A stretch of 64,000 nt of DNA, from assembly GCF_000969825.1 (NCBI RefSeq), contig NZ_KQ033919.1:1960173-2024172 (forward strand), in the 5' to 3' direction. This document shows positions 44,196 through 53,828 of this stretch, in pieces. This DNA comes from Parabacteroides gordonii MS-1 = DSM 23371. Its GTDB lineage: Bacteria > Bacteroidota > Bacteroidia > Bacteroidales > Tannerellaceae. Below the pieces are notes generated by a model. It worked only from the letters and a program-made list of their open reading frames with translations. It was not told the origin of the DNA and searched no databases. How positions within the stretch are numbered: position 1 is the stretch's first letter; each line of letters starts with the position of its first letter. The translations under genes were made by a program, and so were the position numbers.

Positions 44196-45803
44196 TTACA
44201 ATTTCGGACCAGCAGCAACCAAAGCCTTACCAGCTTCGTTACCAGTGAACTTAGCGAAGTTCTTCTGGAAGCGGCCTGCCAAATCTTTAGCTTTTTCGTC
44301 CCACTGAGCAGCGTCAGCATAAGTGTCGCGAGGATCAAGGATCTTCGGATCAACACCCGGAAGTTCTGTAGGAACAACGAAGTCGAAATAAGGAATAACC
44401 TTAGTCGGAGCTTTGTCGATAGAACCGTCCAGGATAGCGTCGATGATACCACGAGTATCTTTGATAGAGATACGTTTGCCGCTACCGTTCCAACCTGTGT
44501 TAACCAGATAAGCCTTAGCACCAGCCATTTCCATTTTCTTAACCAGTTCCTGACCGTATTTAGTCGGGTGCAATGACAAGAAAGCAGCACCGAAACAAGC
44601 TGAGAATGTAGGAGTCGGTTCAGTGATACCACGTTCTGTACCAGCCAATTTAGCTGTGAAACCAGAAAGGAAGTAGTACTGAGTCTGTTCCGGAGTCAGG
44701 ATAGATACCGGGGGTAATACACCGAATGCATCAGCAGACAGGAAGATAACCTGTTTTGCGTGCGGACCTTTAGAAACCGGCTTAACGATGTTTTCGATAT
44801 GATAGATAGGATAAGAAACGCGAGTGTTTTCTGTAACTGACTTGTCAGAGAAGTCAATAGCGCCGTTAGCGTCTACTGTACAGTTTTCCAACAGAGCGTC
44901 ACGTTTGATAGCGTTCCAGATATCCGGTTCGTTTTCTTTGCTCAAGTTGATAGTCTTAGCGTAGCAACCACCTTCGAAGTTGAATACACCGTCGTTATCC
45001 CATCCGTGTTCGTCATCACCGATCAACAGACGTTTCGGGTCTGTAGACAATGTAGTCTTACCTGTACCTGACAAACCGAAGAAGATAGCTGAGCTCTTGC
45101 CTTCTTTGTCTGTGTTAGCAGAACAGTGCATAGAAGCCATACCCTGCAGCGGCAACAGATAGTTCATGTAAGAGAACATACCTTTCTTCATTTCACCACC
45201 ATACCAAGTGTTTAGGATAACCTGGATCTTTTCAGTCAGGTTGAATACTACAGCAGTTTCTGAGTTCAAGCCCAGTTCTTTGTAGTTTTCAACTTTAGCC
45301 TTAGAAGCATTCATGATAACGAAATCAGGTTCACCGAAGTTAGCCAGTTCTTCAGCTGAAGGACGGATGAACATGTTTGTTACGAAATGAGCCTGCCATG
45401 CTACTTCCATGATGAAACGCAGTTTCAGACGGCTGTTTTCGTTAGCACCGCAGAATGCGTCAACAACGAACAATCTTTTGTTAGAAAGTTCTTTTGTTGC
45501 TAATTCTTTACACGCCTTCCAGCATTTTTCGTCTACTGGTTTGTTATCATTTTTATATTCTTCAGATGTCCACCATACAGTGTTTTCGCTGGTAGCATCC
45601 TTTACAAAGAATTTATCTTTAGGAGAACGTCCTGTATAAACGCCAGTCATAACGTTTACAGCACCCATATCAGTTACCTGACCTTTTTCGAAACCTTCCA
45701 GACCTGGTTTTGTTTCTTCTGCGAACAGAACTTCATAAGACGGATTGTGTACAATTTCTGTTACACCAGTAATTCCGTACTTGCTTAAATCTAAATTAGC
45801 CAT
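44196..45803 (-). CDS. pckA: Phosphoenolpyruvate carboxykinase (ATP)
   Basis: A 535-residue enzyme interconverting oxaloacetate and PEP with ATP/ADP. It has RSPKDKFFV, the kinase loop [11 protein letters not shown] near residues 241-251, the metal-binding [20 protein letters not shown] in sequence just after it, and RTRVS-like NTRVSYP. The length is standard. In fermentative Bacteroidales this enzyme usually runs toward oxaloacetate, fixing CO2 on the way to succinate. It has its own promoter box about 120 bases upstream and a strong terminator, so it is a single-gene unit. Confidence 0.97.
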   Translation of the reverse strand: MANLDLSKYGITGVTEIVHNPSYEVLFAEETKPGLEGFEKGQVTDMGAVNVMTGVYTGRSPKDKFFVKDATSENTVWWTSEEYKNDNKPVDEKCWKACKELATKELSNKRLFVVDAFCGANENSRLKLRFIMEVAWQAHFVTNMFIRPSAEELANFGEPDFVIMNASKAKVENYKELGLNSETAVVFNLTEKIQVILNTWYGGEMKKGMFSYMNYLLPLQGMASMHCSANTDKEGKSSAIFFGLSGTGKTTLSTDPKRLLIGDDEHGWDNDGVFNFEGGCYAKTINLSKENEPDIWNAIKRDALLENCTVDANGAIDFSDKSVTENTRVSYPIYHIENIVKPVSKGPHAKQVIFLSADAFGVLPPVSILTPEQTQYYFLSGFTAKLAGTERGITEPTPTFSACFGAAFLSLHPTKYGQELVKKMEMAGAKAYLVNTGWNGSGKRISIKDTRGIIDAILDGSIDKAPTKVIPYFDFVVPTELPGVDPKILDPRDTYADAAQWDEKAKDLAGRFQKNFAKFTGNEAGKALVAAGPKL

Positions 45804-45922
45804 TCTTGATAATAATTTAAATGATTGACTTTATATAACTTTTCTCTCTCTCGAAATTAAAAACAGCAGGGCTCTGATACCTACTTGTAACTTGCTGTTA
45901 CCCCGCCTTGTTAAGACCGGTA

Positions 45923-45930
45923 CAAAAGTA
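45923..45930 (-). promoter_or_regulatory. pckA -7 promoter box
   Basis: TACTTTTG on the minus strand matches TAnnTTTG, about 120 bases before the pckA ATG, giving a leader of about 110 bases. No clear -33 TTTG is present. Confidence 0.5.
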
Positions 45931-46087
45931 ATATTTTTTTTAATTGCTGATACTCTATTAAGGAAATTTTTCAGTAATAATTGCTCTTTTCCATGCAATT
46001 AACAAATACACTAGTCTATTTGCAAACCAGACCTTACAATATAGAACAAAAATGTCAGTTCAAGTGTTCAGGCACAGTACTATCTGA

Positions 46088-46118
46088 AATAAAAAAGGCG
46101 ATCATCCGACCGCCTTTT
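46088..46118 (-). terminator. Terminator of korAB
   Basis: On the minus strand AAAAGGCG (46118-46111) pairs with CGCCTTTT (46100-46093) around a 10-base loop, and further T residues follow. It begins about 6 bases after the korB stop. Confidence 0.85.
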
Positions 46119-46123
46119 CCATC

Positions 46124-47134
46124 TTATTTTACTTCCCAGATCTCACCCTGCATAAGCAAATCTTTCAGCTTACGGGTCGGATTTTTCGTCTGTACTTCCT
46201 CTATCTGCTGATGAACAGCCTGGTCGTATACCGGAGCTTCCACATCGCGGATAACTCCCAGTGCGATAGGCATATCGTCTTTCATCATAGCCAGCATCAT
46301 ATGGAGAGTCGTATCTTTCTCATGGGCATCATGAACCAGAATATCATCCATCGTATAGCCGTCTTCACCGATCGTAACAACTTTCAGCTTCAAGCCGTCC
46401 AATACAAGGCCTTTATTACCGTCTTTTCCGAAGACCATCTTTTCGCCGTGACGCAGGAAGATAGTACGGTCTGCACGGAATTCCTTATCGACGATACTTT
46501 TGTGGATACCGTCGTTAAAGATCACACAGTTGACCAATACTTCGGTAACGGAAGCACCTTTATGGCGGGCTGAAGCAGCCAACACTTCGGTTGTATTCTT
46601 CAGGTCTACATCGATCACACGGGCAAAGAAGTTTCCGCGTGCACCCAAAGCCAGTTCGGCCGGGATAAACGGATCTTCCACTGTTCCGTAAGGAGAACTC
46701 TTGGAGACGAAACCGCGTTCGGATGTCGGAGAGTATTGACCTTTTGTCAGACCATAGATCTTATTGTTGAACAGAACAATGTTCAAATCGATGTTACGGC
46801 GTACGGCATGGATGAAATGGTTACCACCGATAGCCAGACAGTCGCCGTCACCTGTGATCAACCATACGCTCAGGTCGGGACGAGCCGTCTTTACACCTGT
46901 TGCAATAGCAGCACCACGTCCATGAATGGTATGGAAGCCGTAAGTATTCATATAATAAGGTAAACGGGAAGAACACCCGATACCCGAGATAACGGCCATA
47001 TTGTGAGGAGCCACTCCTACTTCAGCCATTGCTTTGTGTAAGCAGTTCAATACGGCATGGTCTCCACAACCCGGACACCAACGTACATACTGGTCGCTCT
47101 TATAATCTTTCGGTTCGAATTTTATATCTGTCAT
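46124..47134 (-). CDS. korB: 2-oxoglutarate:ferredoxin oxidoreductase, beta subunit
   Basis: A 336-residue thiamine-diphosphate-binding subunit. WCPGCGDHAVLNCL near the N-terminus, GIGCSSRLPYY, and GDGDCLAIGGNHFIHA with NNKIYGLTKGQ are the cofactor and metal-binding motifs of the family. Together with the alpha subunit it converts 2-oxoglutarate to succinyl-CoA with reduced ferredoxin, or the reverse in anaerobes. It follows korA by 3 bases and ends at a strong terminator. Pyruvate or other 2-oxoacids are possible alternatives, but the two-subunit form is typical of Kor. Confidence 0.92.
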   Translation of the reverse strand: MTDIKFEPKDYKSDQYVRWCPGCGDHAVLNCLHKAMAEVGVAPHNMAVISGIGCSSRLPYYMNTYGFHTIHGRGAAIATGVKTARPDLSVWLITGDGDCLAIGGNHFIHAVRRNIDLNIVLFNNKIYGLTKGQYSPTSERGFVSKSSPYGTVEDPFIPAELALGARGNFFARVIDVDLKNTTEVLAASARHKGASVTEVLVNCVIFNDGIHKSIVDKEFRADRTIFLRHGEKMVFGKDGNKGLVLDGLKLKVVTIGEDGYTMDDILVHDAHEKDTTLHMMLAMMKDDMPIALGVIRDVEAPVYDQAVHQQIEEVQTKNPTRKLKDLLMQGEIWEVK

Positions 47135-47137
47135 TTT

Positions 47138-48991
47138 TTAAGCCTCCAATATTTTAGTGAATTCCTCAACTAATCTCGCAACAAAAAAAGGCTGGCCTTT
47201 TACGCGATTGAATCTGTACGGATTGAATCCGGGAACTTTACCACGCAGGTAGTTGGCAAACTGTCCGTTATTCTGCTCGGCAACAACGACTTTCTTAAAC
47301 TTGGAAAGTACTTCAACCGTGTTCTTCGGCAGCGGGCTGATGAACTTGAAGTGAGCCATCGCAACCTTCTTGCCTTGTTTCTGCATGGTCTCCATTGCTT
47401 CATACAAGTGTCCGTAGGTTCCTCCCCATCCTACCAGCAGCAGGTCGGCATCGGGATCACCGATCACTTCCAGTTCAGGGATATAATCGGCAATCTTGTC
47501 GATCTTTGCCTGGCGGGTAGAAACCATCTTCTGGTGGTTGATCGGATCCGTTGAGATCGCACTTGTTTCGTAGTCTTTTTCCAGACCACCCAGACGGTGT
47601 GCGAAACCTTCCATACCCGGGATAGCCCAGTAACGAACCAGACTTTCTTTATCACGGCGGTATGCTTTCCACACCTTTTCTTCCGTATAGTTAGATACGT
47701 AATTCGGTTTGATTTCCGGATACTTGTCTAGATCAGGCAGTTTCCATGCAGACGAACCGTTTGCAATGAAAGCATCTGTCAACAGGATAACCGGAGTCAT
47801 ATGTTCAACAGCCAGTTTACCTGCCCAGTAAGCAGCATCGAAACAGTCTGTCGGAGTAGAAGCGGCAATCACAACCAGCGGACTTTCACCGTTACGGCCG
47901 TAAAGCGCCTGCATCAGGTCGGTTTGTTCACTCTTGGTAGGCATACCTGTGGAAGGGCCGCCACGCTGTACGTCGATGATCACCAAAGGTATTTCGGCTA
48001 TAACAGCCAGACCGATAGCTTCACTCTTCAGAGCCAGCCCCGGGCCGGAAGTGGAAGTAGCAGCCAGGCTACCGGCAAAACTGGCACCGATAGCAGTACA
48101 GATACCGGCTATTTCATCTTCAGCCTGTACAGTAACGACTCCCAGGTCTTTGCGTTTTGATAATTCATGCAGGATGTCTGTAGCGGGGGTAATAGGATAA
48201 CTTCCCAGGAACAACTGCAAGCCGGACTTTTCGGCAGCGGCAATCAACCCGAGGGAAGTAGCCTTATTTCCGTTTACATCCGTATAGAACCCCGGTTCTG
48301 CCTTTTCGCTTTCGATACGATAGGTGGAAACCGTTGCGTGGATATTGTGTCCGTAGTTATAACCGTCGGTCAAGACTTTGATATTAGCCTTTGCGATAGC
48401 CGGCTTTTTAGCGAACTTATTCTGGAGCATGTTCATAGCCTCTTCCAGAGGACGGTCGAACAACCAGCAAACAAGTCCTAAAGCGAACATATTCTTACAA
48501 CGCAGAGCAGCCTTATTATCCAGGCCGTATTCAGCCAGTCCGTCTTTCACCATTGTGGAGATCGGGGCGGCAACCACCTGCACACTTCCCAGACCTAATT
48601 CCTTGAATGGATCGTCGGTAGTGAACAATGCTTTGTCGAGATCAGCCTTTTTGAAAGAATCGGTATCTATGATAACAATCGCATTCTGTTTGATATTCTT
48701 TACATTAACCTTCAGGGCGGCCGGATTCATTGCTACCAATACATCTGCCTTATCTCCCGGAGTAAAGATCTTGCGCGATCCCAGATGCACCTGGAATCCC
48801 GATACACCACTAAGTGTTCCCTGTGGAGCACGAATTTCTGCCGGATAGTCGGGGAATGTAGAGATCTCATTTCCGAGGATAGCCGACAGATTTGAAAAGA
48901 TTGTTCCGGTCAACTGCATACCGTCTCCGGAGTCTCCGGAGAAACGAACTACAACCTGTTCCAAAGTTGTTACTTTTGTCTGTTCTGCCAT
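47138..48991 (-). CDS. korA: 2-oxoglutarate:ferredoxin oxidoreductase, fused gamma-alpha subunit
   Basis: A 617-residue subunit. The N-terminal about 200 residues are the gamma domain (FSGDSGDGMQLTG, FPDYPAEIRAPQGT). The alpha part starts near 255 with FLGSYPITPATDILHEL and continues with VQAEDEIAGICTAIGASFAG and TSTSGPGLALKSEA, then DVQRGGPSTGMPTK. This gamma-alpha fusion is the usual form of KorA. It is the first gene of korAB. A TTACTTTG-like box lies about 50 bases upstream but is one base off consensus. Confidence 0.93.
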   Translation of the reverse strand: MAEQTKVTTLEQVVVRFSGDSGDGMQLTGTIFSNLSAILGNEISTFPDYPAEIRAPQGTLSGVSGFQVHLGSRKIFTPGDKADVLVAMNPAALKVNVKNIKQNAIVIIDTDSFKKADLDKALFTTDDPFKELGLGSVQVVAAPISTMVKDGLAEYGLDNKAALRCKNMFALGLVCWLFDRPLEEAMNMLQNKFAKKPAIAKANIKVLTDGYNYGHNIHATVSTYRIESEKAEPGFYTDVNGNKATSLGLIAAAEKSGLQLFLGSYPITPATDILHELSKRKDLGVVTVQAEDEIAGICTAIGASFAGSLAATSTSGPGLALKSEAIGLAVIAEIPLVIIDVQRGGPSTGMPTKSEQTDLMQALYGRNGESPLVVIAASTPTDCFDAAYWAGKLAVEHMTPVILLTDAFIANGSSAWKLPDLDKYPEIKPNYVSNYTEEKVWKAYRRDKESLVRYWAIPGMEGFAHRLGGLEKDYETSAISTDPINHQKMVSTRQAKIDKIADYIPELEVIGDPDADLLLVGWGGTYGHLYEAMETMQKQGKKVAMAHFKFISPLPKNTVEVLSKFKKVVVAEQNNGQFANYLRGKVPGFNPYRFNRVKGQPFFVARLVEEFTKILEA

Positions 48992-49079
48992 AATTACTTA
49001 TATTAGCTTTAATCGCTTGTTTGTAGTTAGATTTCCGCAAAGTAAAGAATAAACTTGGCTAGTTCAAAACTTTTGGGGC

Positions 49080-50291
49080 TTAAAAAGCAGATAGATATAG
49101 ATCCAGGTTATTAGATGATAAATTAAAATGATTAGATACATAACTGCTTACAGGTTTTCCACAATACATGTAAACACCTGAACGAAAGCCATCATCTGTC
49201 TTTATCATATTCTGGACCGACCCGGCATCCCCCAGCGAGAGGAAAACGGGTACGAATATATTACTGAAAGCCATTGAAGTGGTACGTGCCACCCGGTTAC
49301 TGATATTGGGTTTGCAGTAATGCAATACGCCATATTGTTCAAACACGGTCGGATCTGCTTTACCCAAACAGCAGGTAGTCTCAAAACATCCTCCCTGGCT
49401 GATACGCAGATCGATCACCAGTGAGCCCCGCTTCATGGTACGGATCAGTTCCTCCGCAATCACGTAACGGTAACGGGTATTGATATAACGCATAGCTCCG
49501 ATCACCACATCGGCGGTACGGAAAGCGTTGTGCAATACGTTCGGATGGAAATTGGAAGTAAAAAGTCCCTGCCCCAACACCTGCTGAATGGTACGAAGCT
49601 TATTAATATCATCGTCAAAGACTTTCACCGAAGCTCCCAGCGCCAGGGCGGCACGGGCAGCAACTGTCCCGGCATTACCGGCTCCGACAATAACGACCTC
49701 GGTCGGTGAGACGCCGGGGATTCCCCCCAACAGGATTCCTTTTCCCCCCTGCGTATTGCTTAACAGCTCGGAAGCGATGGTAATTGAAGCGGTTCCTTCT
49801 ATCTCGGATATGATATTCAATACCGGGCATCTTTTCTGGTCGTCCGACATCAGTTCGTAAGCGATAGCCGTAATACGTTTGGCCATCATCAGTTCGAAGG
49901 CTTCAGCGGCAAAAAGGTTGAGCTGCACCATCGAGAATATGGTCGAACGGGGTTTCATCAACAGGATTTCTTCCGGCAACGGGGGAAGGATTTTCAGGAT
50001 AATATCGGCCTGGAATACTTCAGCCGGGGTAGCGACTATCTGAGCTCCTGCCTCGGAATAATGGTTATCGGAATAGTTTATACCCAGTCCGGCTCCGGAT
50101 TCTACCAGCACATGATGTCCGCGATCGGTCAGCATATCGACAGCTTCGGGAGTAAGCACCAAACGCTTTTCCCCTTCTTTCCGTTCGCGAGGGATACCAA
50201 TCAGTAAGCGGTTGCTTACCTTATTCAATTCCTTCAACAGTTCCTGAGGGATATATGCCCCCTGTACCTGCTTGCCTCCTGTTGCTTCCAT
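49080..50291 (-). CDS. ald: Alanine dehydrogenase
   Basis: A 403-residue enzyme of the alanine dehydrogenase / pyridine nucleotide transhydrogenase family, which reductively aminates pyruvate with NADH. Residues IGIPRERKEGEKRLVLTP, the pyruvate-binding region and the Rossmann motif VIVGAGNAGTVAARAALALG are clear; VIDLRISQGGCFETT follows, matching the C-terminal catalytic part. The N-terminus has about 25 extra residues relative to short family members, and a later start cannot be excluded. It is 48 bases downstream of aroK and may be cotranscribed with it. Confidence 0.88.
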   Translation of the reverse strand: MEATGGKQVQGAYIPQELLKELNKVSNRLLIGIPRERKEGEKRLVLTPEAVDMLTDRGHHVLVESGAGLGINYSDNHYSEAGAQIVATPAEVFQADIILKILPPLPEEILLMKPRSTIFSMVQLNLFAAEAFELMMAKRITAIAYELMSDDQKRCPVLNIISEIEGTASITIASELLSNTQGGKGILLGGIPGVSPTEVVIVGAGNAGTVAARAALALGASVKVFDDDINKLRTIQQVLGQGLFTSNFHPNVLHNAFRTADVVIGAMRYINTRYRYVIAEELIRTMKRGSLVIDLRISQGGCFETTCCLGKADPTVFEQYGVLHYCKPNISNRVARTTSMAFSNIFVPVFLSLGDAGSVQNMIKTDDGFRSGVYMYCGKPVSSYVSNHFNLSSNNLDLYLSAF

Positions 50292-50339
50292 AATACGACT
50301 CCTGTCGGCAACTCCTGCAATTGCCTTTACCTTATTATA

Positions 50340-50861
50340 TTATAATATATTTTCTAATGCTTCCGATATTTCATGTACATCCGACTCTGTCAACATCACT
50401 TCCGCATCAAATACGATTGAAGCTTTCGTATAGAAAGGGGTTCTCTTCTCCAGGCTTTCGGCAATAAATGCGACCAGTTCCTCTCCGGAACGTCCTTTCA
50501 ACACCGGACGGGTACCCTTGCAGGCTTCCAGGCGTTTGGCCAGTTCTTGCACCGAAACTTTCAGATAGACAGTCGTCCCGTTCGCGTTCATGAACTCCAT
50601 ATTATCAAAGAAACAGGGAGCACCGCCGCCTGTGGAGATCAATACGTCTTCAAACATCGAGACTTCCTGAAGCATCCGCCGTTCAATATCACGGAAAGCT
50701 TCTTCTCCTTTCTCAGCAAAAATCTGCCCGACAGTTTTGTGATAGCGGGCTTCGATATAACAGTCCAGGTCGATAAAAGAGAGTTTCATCCGTTCCGCCA
50801 GGTCTTTTCCGACCGTCGTCTTTCCGGCTCCCATATAACCTATCAAAAAAATACGCTTCAT
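50340..50861 (-). CDS. aroK: Shikimate kinase
   Basis: A 173-residue kinase that phosphorylates shikimate in aromatic amino acid synthesis. Walker A GYMGAGKTTVG (8-18), FIDLDCYIE with the substrate-binding aspartates at 31 and 33, STGGGAP and the adenine-binding RTPFY near the end are intact. Length is normal. It is divergent from the RNase H gene, and both have clear -7 boxes in the 134-base gap. Confidence 0.95.
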   Translation of the reverse strand: MKRIFLIGYMGAGKTTVGKDLAERMKLSFIDLDCYIEARYHKTVGQIFAEKGEEAFRDIERRMLQEVSMFEDVLISTGGGAPCFFDNMEFMNANGTTVYLKVSVQELAKRLEACKGTRPVLKGRSGEELVAFIAESLEKRTPFYTKASIVFDAEVMLTESDVHEISEALENIL

Positions 50862-50882
50862 CTCGTATATGATTGTTTACCG

Positions 50883-50890
50883 CAAATGTA
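50883..50890 (-). promoter_or_regulatory. aroK -7 promoter box
   Basis: TACATTTG on the minus strand is an exact TAnnTTTG match, 21 bases before the aroK ATG. No -33 TTTG at the expected distance. Confidence 0.55.
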
Positions 50891-50961
50891 AAGTTTTTTT
50901 TCCTCATAACTATGATTTCCTTAAATTATAGTTGGGATCTGAAAAAGTCGTTCCGATGTAT

Positions 50962-50969
50962 TACCTTTG
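50962..50969 (+). promoter_or_regulatory. -7 promoter box of the RNase H gene
   Basis: TACCTTTG on the plus strand is an exact TAnnTTTG match, 26 bases before the ATG at 50996. Confidence 0.55.
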
Positions 50970-50995
50970 TACTCTTATCTGAATAATAGCAGACA

Positions 50996-51631
50996 ATGGC
51001 GAAGAACAAATATTATGTAGTATGGAAAGGGCTGAACCCGGGAGTTTATGACAACTGGGCGGAGTGCAAGATGCAGGTTGAAGGACAGGATGGTGCCAAA
51101 TACAAATCGTTCGAAACCCGCGAAGAGGCTGCCGAGGCTTTCGAAAAAGGGTATTCTTATTACTTGAAAGCTGCGTCATCAGCCAAAGCTGCTTCCAACC
51201 TGGCTCCACAGGCTCCCATCGGAAAGCCTATCAATGAGAGTCTGGCTGTCGATGCTGCCTGCAGCGGTAATCCGGGGGATATGGAGTATCGCGGCGTTTA
51301 CACGGCTACCGGACAGGAAATCTTCCATATCGGGCCGTTGAAAAAGGGCACCAATAATATCGGTGAATTCCTCGCCCTTGTACATGGCCTGGCGTTGCTG
51401 AAGCAGAAAGGAAGCGACCTGCCTATTTATTCAGACAGCCGCAACGCCATCATCTGGGTAAAAAAGAAGAAATGTAAAACATTACTCGAACGCGAACCAG
51501 TCAACGAACCGATCTTCGAACTGATAGAACGTGCCGAGAAATGGCTCAACTCCAACACTTATACCACCACCATCCTGAAATGGGAGACGGCGGTATGGGG
51601 TGAGATACCGGCTGACTTCGGACGAAAATAA
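50996..51631 (+). CDS. rnhA: Ribonuclease H with N-terminal viroplasmin-like domain
   Basis: A 211-residue enzyme degrading RNA in RNA-DNA hybrids. The N-terminal about 55 residues (KYYVVWKGLNPGVYDNW, YKSFETREEAAEAF) are the caulimovirus viroplasmin-like hybrid-binding domain. The RNase H domain has Asp86 (LAVDAAC), Glu124 (NIGEFLAL) and Asp147 (IYSDSRNA), three of the catalytic acidic residues. This two-domain form is common in Bacteroidales. It is one of only three plus-strand genes in the window. Confidence 0.92.
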   Translation: MAKNKYYVVWKGLNPGVYDNWAECKMQVEGQDGAKYKSFETREEAAEAFEKGYSYYLKAASSAKAASNLAPQAPIGKPINESLAVDAACSGNPGDMEYRGVYTATGQEIFHIGPLKKGTNNIGEFLALVHGLALLKQKGSDLPIYSDSRNAIIWVKKKKCKTLLEREPVNEPIFELIERAEKWLNSNTYTTTILKWETAVWGEIPADFGRK

Positions 51632-51637
51632 AACGGA

Positions 51638-52495
51638 TCAGAAGCAACGGATATAAGCCAGCGAGAAAGTATCATACAGATAATCCTGCAAACCGTGCTT
51701 ATATCTGAACGAGACAATGTTTTTCTTAATCTCATAATTTAGCTTGGAACGGAAAACCATCGGCTTATCCCCTTCTCCCCTGTAACCACGAAAACCGGAA
51801 TAATCTACATCCAACGTAAAATTATGGCAGGTTCCCTGCAAGCCGAGCCCGTAACAAAGTGCATCATTCTGCCGGTTCTGAATACTGTTTGTCATCCAGC
51901 AATAAAAGCCGACCATTCCCTGTGCACGGACAGAAAGCGTCTTTTCCGGATTATTCCATAACGTACGTCCTATATTGCAATCGAACCAATAAGAGGCGGC
52001 ATCCGTATAACGGGCATCACACAAGCGTCCTCCGCTGGCCGTTTTCAGATTGGCACTTACGATGATATCCATCCACTTTTCACTGGTAAGAGCCTGATAA
52101 TGGAAACCGAAAATAGCATCCCCATGACAAGGGATAGGCTGTTTTACCTCCACGGCATTACGTTCGTCACGCACTTCCGGTGAAGTCTCATACCATTCCT
52201 GGATCACTCCCTGAACCGTAACACCGGCACGTCCTTTGGCAATGGGGATATACAAACGGGCAAAAACATCTTTGGTCTTATCCCCCGGCATCGTATGATA
52301 TTCACCCCTGAGTTCGACTTCCCAACGGGATGAAAGCTTTCCTCCCAACATCTCCGGTATAGGAAAGGCATTGGCTCCAAAATAGCGGGGAGTATAGACT
52401 AATAAGGGTACTTTATCCCACCAGTTGCCAGCCTGTACGGAGGATAGTGATAACAGGCAACAAATAAAAATAGAAAAGAGCGTCTTTGTTTTCAT
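51638..52495 (-). CDS. Putative outer-membrane beta-barrel protein, unknown function
   Basis: I do not recognise a family for this 285-residue protein. It has a signal peptide (FSIFICCLLSLSSVQA) and a mature part of alternating strands rich in aromatic and glycine residues (SSRWEVELRGEYHT, FARLYIPIAKGRAGVTVQG, YCWMTNSIQ), closing with YDTFSLAYIRCF, which resembles a terminal barrel strand. It lies 25 bases downstream of the WbpA-like gene and is the last gene of that minus-strand run, which makes a surface-glycan export or modification role possible. That is inference from context. Confidence 0.6.
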   Translation of the reverse strand: MKTKTLFSIFICCLLSLSSVQAGNWWDKVPLLVYTPRYFGANAFPIPEMLGGKLSSRWEVELRGEYHTMPGDKTKDVFARLYIPIAKGRAGVTVQGVIQEWYETSPEVRDERNAVEVKQPIPCHGDAIFGFHYQALTSEKWMDIIVSANLKTASGGRLCDARYTDAASYWFDCNIGRTLWNNPEKTLSVRAQGMVGFYCWMTNSIQNRQNDALCYGLGLQGTCHNFTLDVDYSGFRGYRGEGDKPMVFRSKLNYEIKKNIVSFRYKHGLQDYLYDTFSLAYIRCF

Positions 52496-52520
52496 TCTAT
52501 ACGTTCTGTTTGTTATTTTG

Positions 52521-53813
52521 TTATAGACGATCGTCTACCCATTCCGGGTTCAGACAACCTTTCACGTCATATACTACATGGTTTTCTTTTACAAGCGACG
52601 GTATATCGAGGGTCATAAATTCCTTATGTGCTACCGCCAGCACTACCGCATCATACTTTTTATTACCGGATAAAGAGACAGCCAGATCGATGCCATACTC
52701 CTTCCGAACTTCCTCCGGACGAGCCCAAGGATCATATACGGAAACGTTTATTCCATAATCCTTCAAAACACGGACAACATCGCCCACTTTGGTATTCCGC
52801 ACATCCGGACAGTTTTCTTTAAAGGTGAAGCCCAGCATCAATATCTCTGAAGACTTCACAGGAACATCTTTCTTGATCATACATTTGACGACCCGGTTGG
52901 CTATATATTCACCCATCGTATCATTAATACGGCGACCGTGCAGAATCAGTCCGGGATGATATCCATAATCCTCCGCCTTACGGATCAGATAATAAGGGTC
53001 GACACCGATGCAATGCCCTCCAACCAGTCCCGGTTTGAACGGGAGAAAGTTCCATTTCGTTCCGGCTGCTGCCAGCACCTCATTCGTATCTATATCCAAC
53101 AGATGAAAGATTTTAGACAACTCATTTACAAAAGCTATATTGATATCGCGCTGGGTATTTTCAATCACCTTGGAGGCTTCCGCCACACGGATGCTGGATA
53201 CAGGAAATGTTCCTCCCGTAATTACAGAGCGATAGAGCGCATCGACTTTTTCTGCCGTCTCCGGTGTCGAACCGGAAGTTACCTTCATAATCTTTTCTAC
53301 CGTATGCTCCTTGTCTCCCGGATTGATACGCTCGGGAGAATAACCGGCAAAGAAATCCCGGTTAAAAGCCAGACCGGATGTTTTCTCGAGAATAGGAACA
53401 CATTCCTCTTCTGTCACTCCCGGACAAACGGTAGACTCGTAAATCACAATATCATTCTTCTTCAGCACCTTGCCGACTGTTTCACTGGCACGATACAAAG
53501 GAGTCAGATCCGGACTATTGTGACTGTCCACCGGTGTCGGAACAGCCACTATATAATAATTGCAGACAGCCAGATCATTTATATCGGAAGTACAATACAA
53601 ACCTGTTTCGCCATCAGCCGGCAATCCGGGAAGGAGAACGGCGGACAGGCATTCGTCCGAAATCTCCTGCGTGACATCCTTTCCGGCTTTCAGAGCCGCC
53701 ACCCTTTCTACCTTTACATCGAAACCAATGACAGGATAACGCGTTGCAAACAATCTTGCCAACGGCAATCCTACATATCCCAAACCGATAACGGCAACTT
53801 TTATATTTCCCAT
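52521..53813 (-). CDS. UDP-N-acetylhexosamine 6-dehydrogenase (WbpA/TviB-like)
   Basis: A 430-residue nucleotide sugar dehydrogenase. It has GLGYVGLP (10-17), ESTVCPGVTEEECVP and the catalytic Cys268 in GGHCIGVDPYY, and the C-terminal FKENCPDVRNTKVGD that distinguishes the WbpA/TviB/WbpO branch from UDP-glucose dehydrogenase. It should oxidise UDP-GlcNAc or UDP-GalNAc to the uronic acid. This would supply the substrate for the WbpB/WbpE-like pair at 16528-18700. It lies 15 bases from the GT14 gene of the adjacent lipopolysaccharide-type cluster. Confidence 0.9.
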   Translation of the reverse strand: MGNIKVAVIGLGYVGLPLARLFATRYPVIGFDVKVERVAALKAGKDVTQEISDECLSAVLLPGLPADGETGLYCTSDINDLAVCNYYIVAVPTPVDSHNSPDLTPLYRASETVGKVLKKNDIVIYESTVCPGVTEEECVPILEKTSGLAFNRDFFAGYSPERINPGDKEHTVEKIMKVTSGSTPETAEKVDALYRSVITGGTFPVSSIRVAEASKVIENTQRDINIAFVNELSKIFHLLDIDTNEVLAAAGTKWNFLPFKPGLVGGHCIGVDPYYLIRKAEDYGYHPGLILHGRRINDTMGEYIANRVVKCMIKKDVPVKSSEILMLGFTFKENCPDVRNTKVGDVVRVLKDYGINVSVYDPWARPEEVRKEYGIDLAVSLSGNKKYDAVVLAVAHKEFMTLDIPSLVKENHVVYDVKGCLNPEWVDDRL

Positions 53814-53828
53814 TGTGCGATTTCTATT

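Larger units (their letters stand above)
45804..46123. other. 320-base intergenic region before pckA and after korB
   Basis: It holds the pckA promoter box and leader (45804-45930) and the korB terminator near its right end. No gene is supported between them. Confidence 0.6.
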
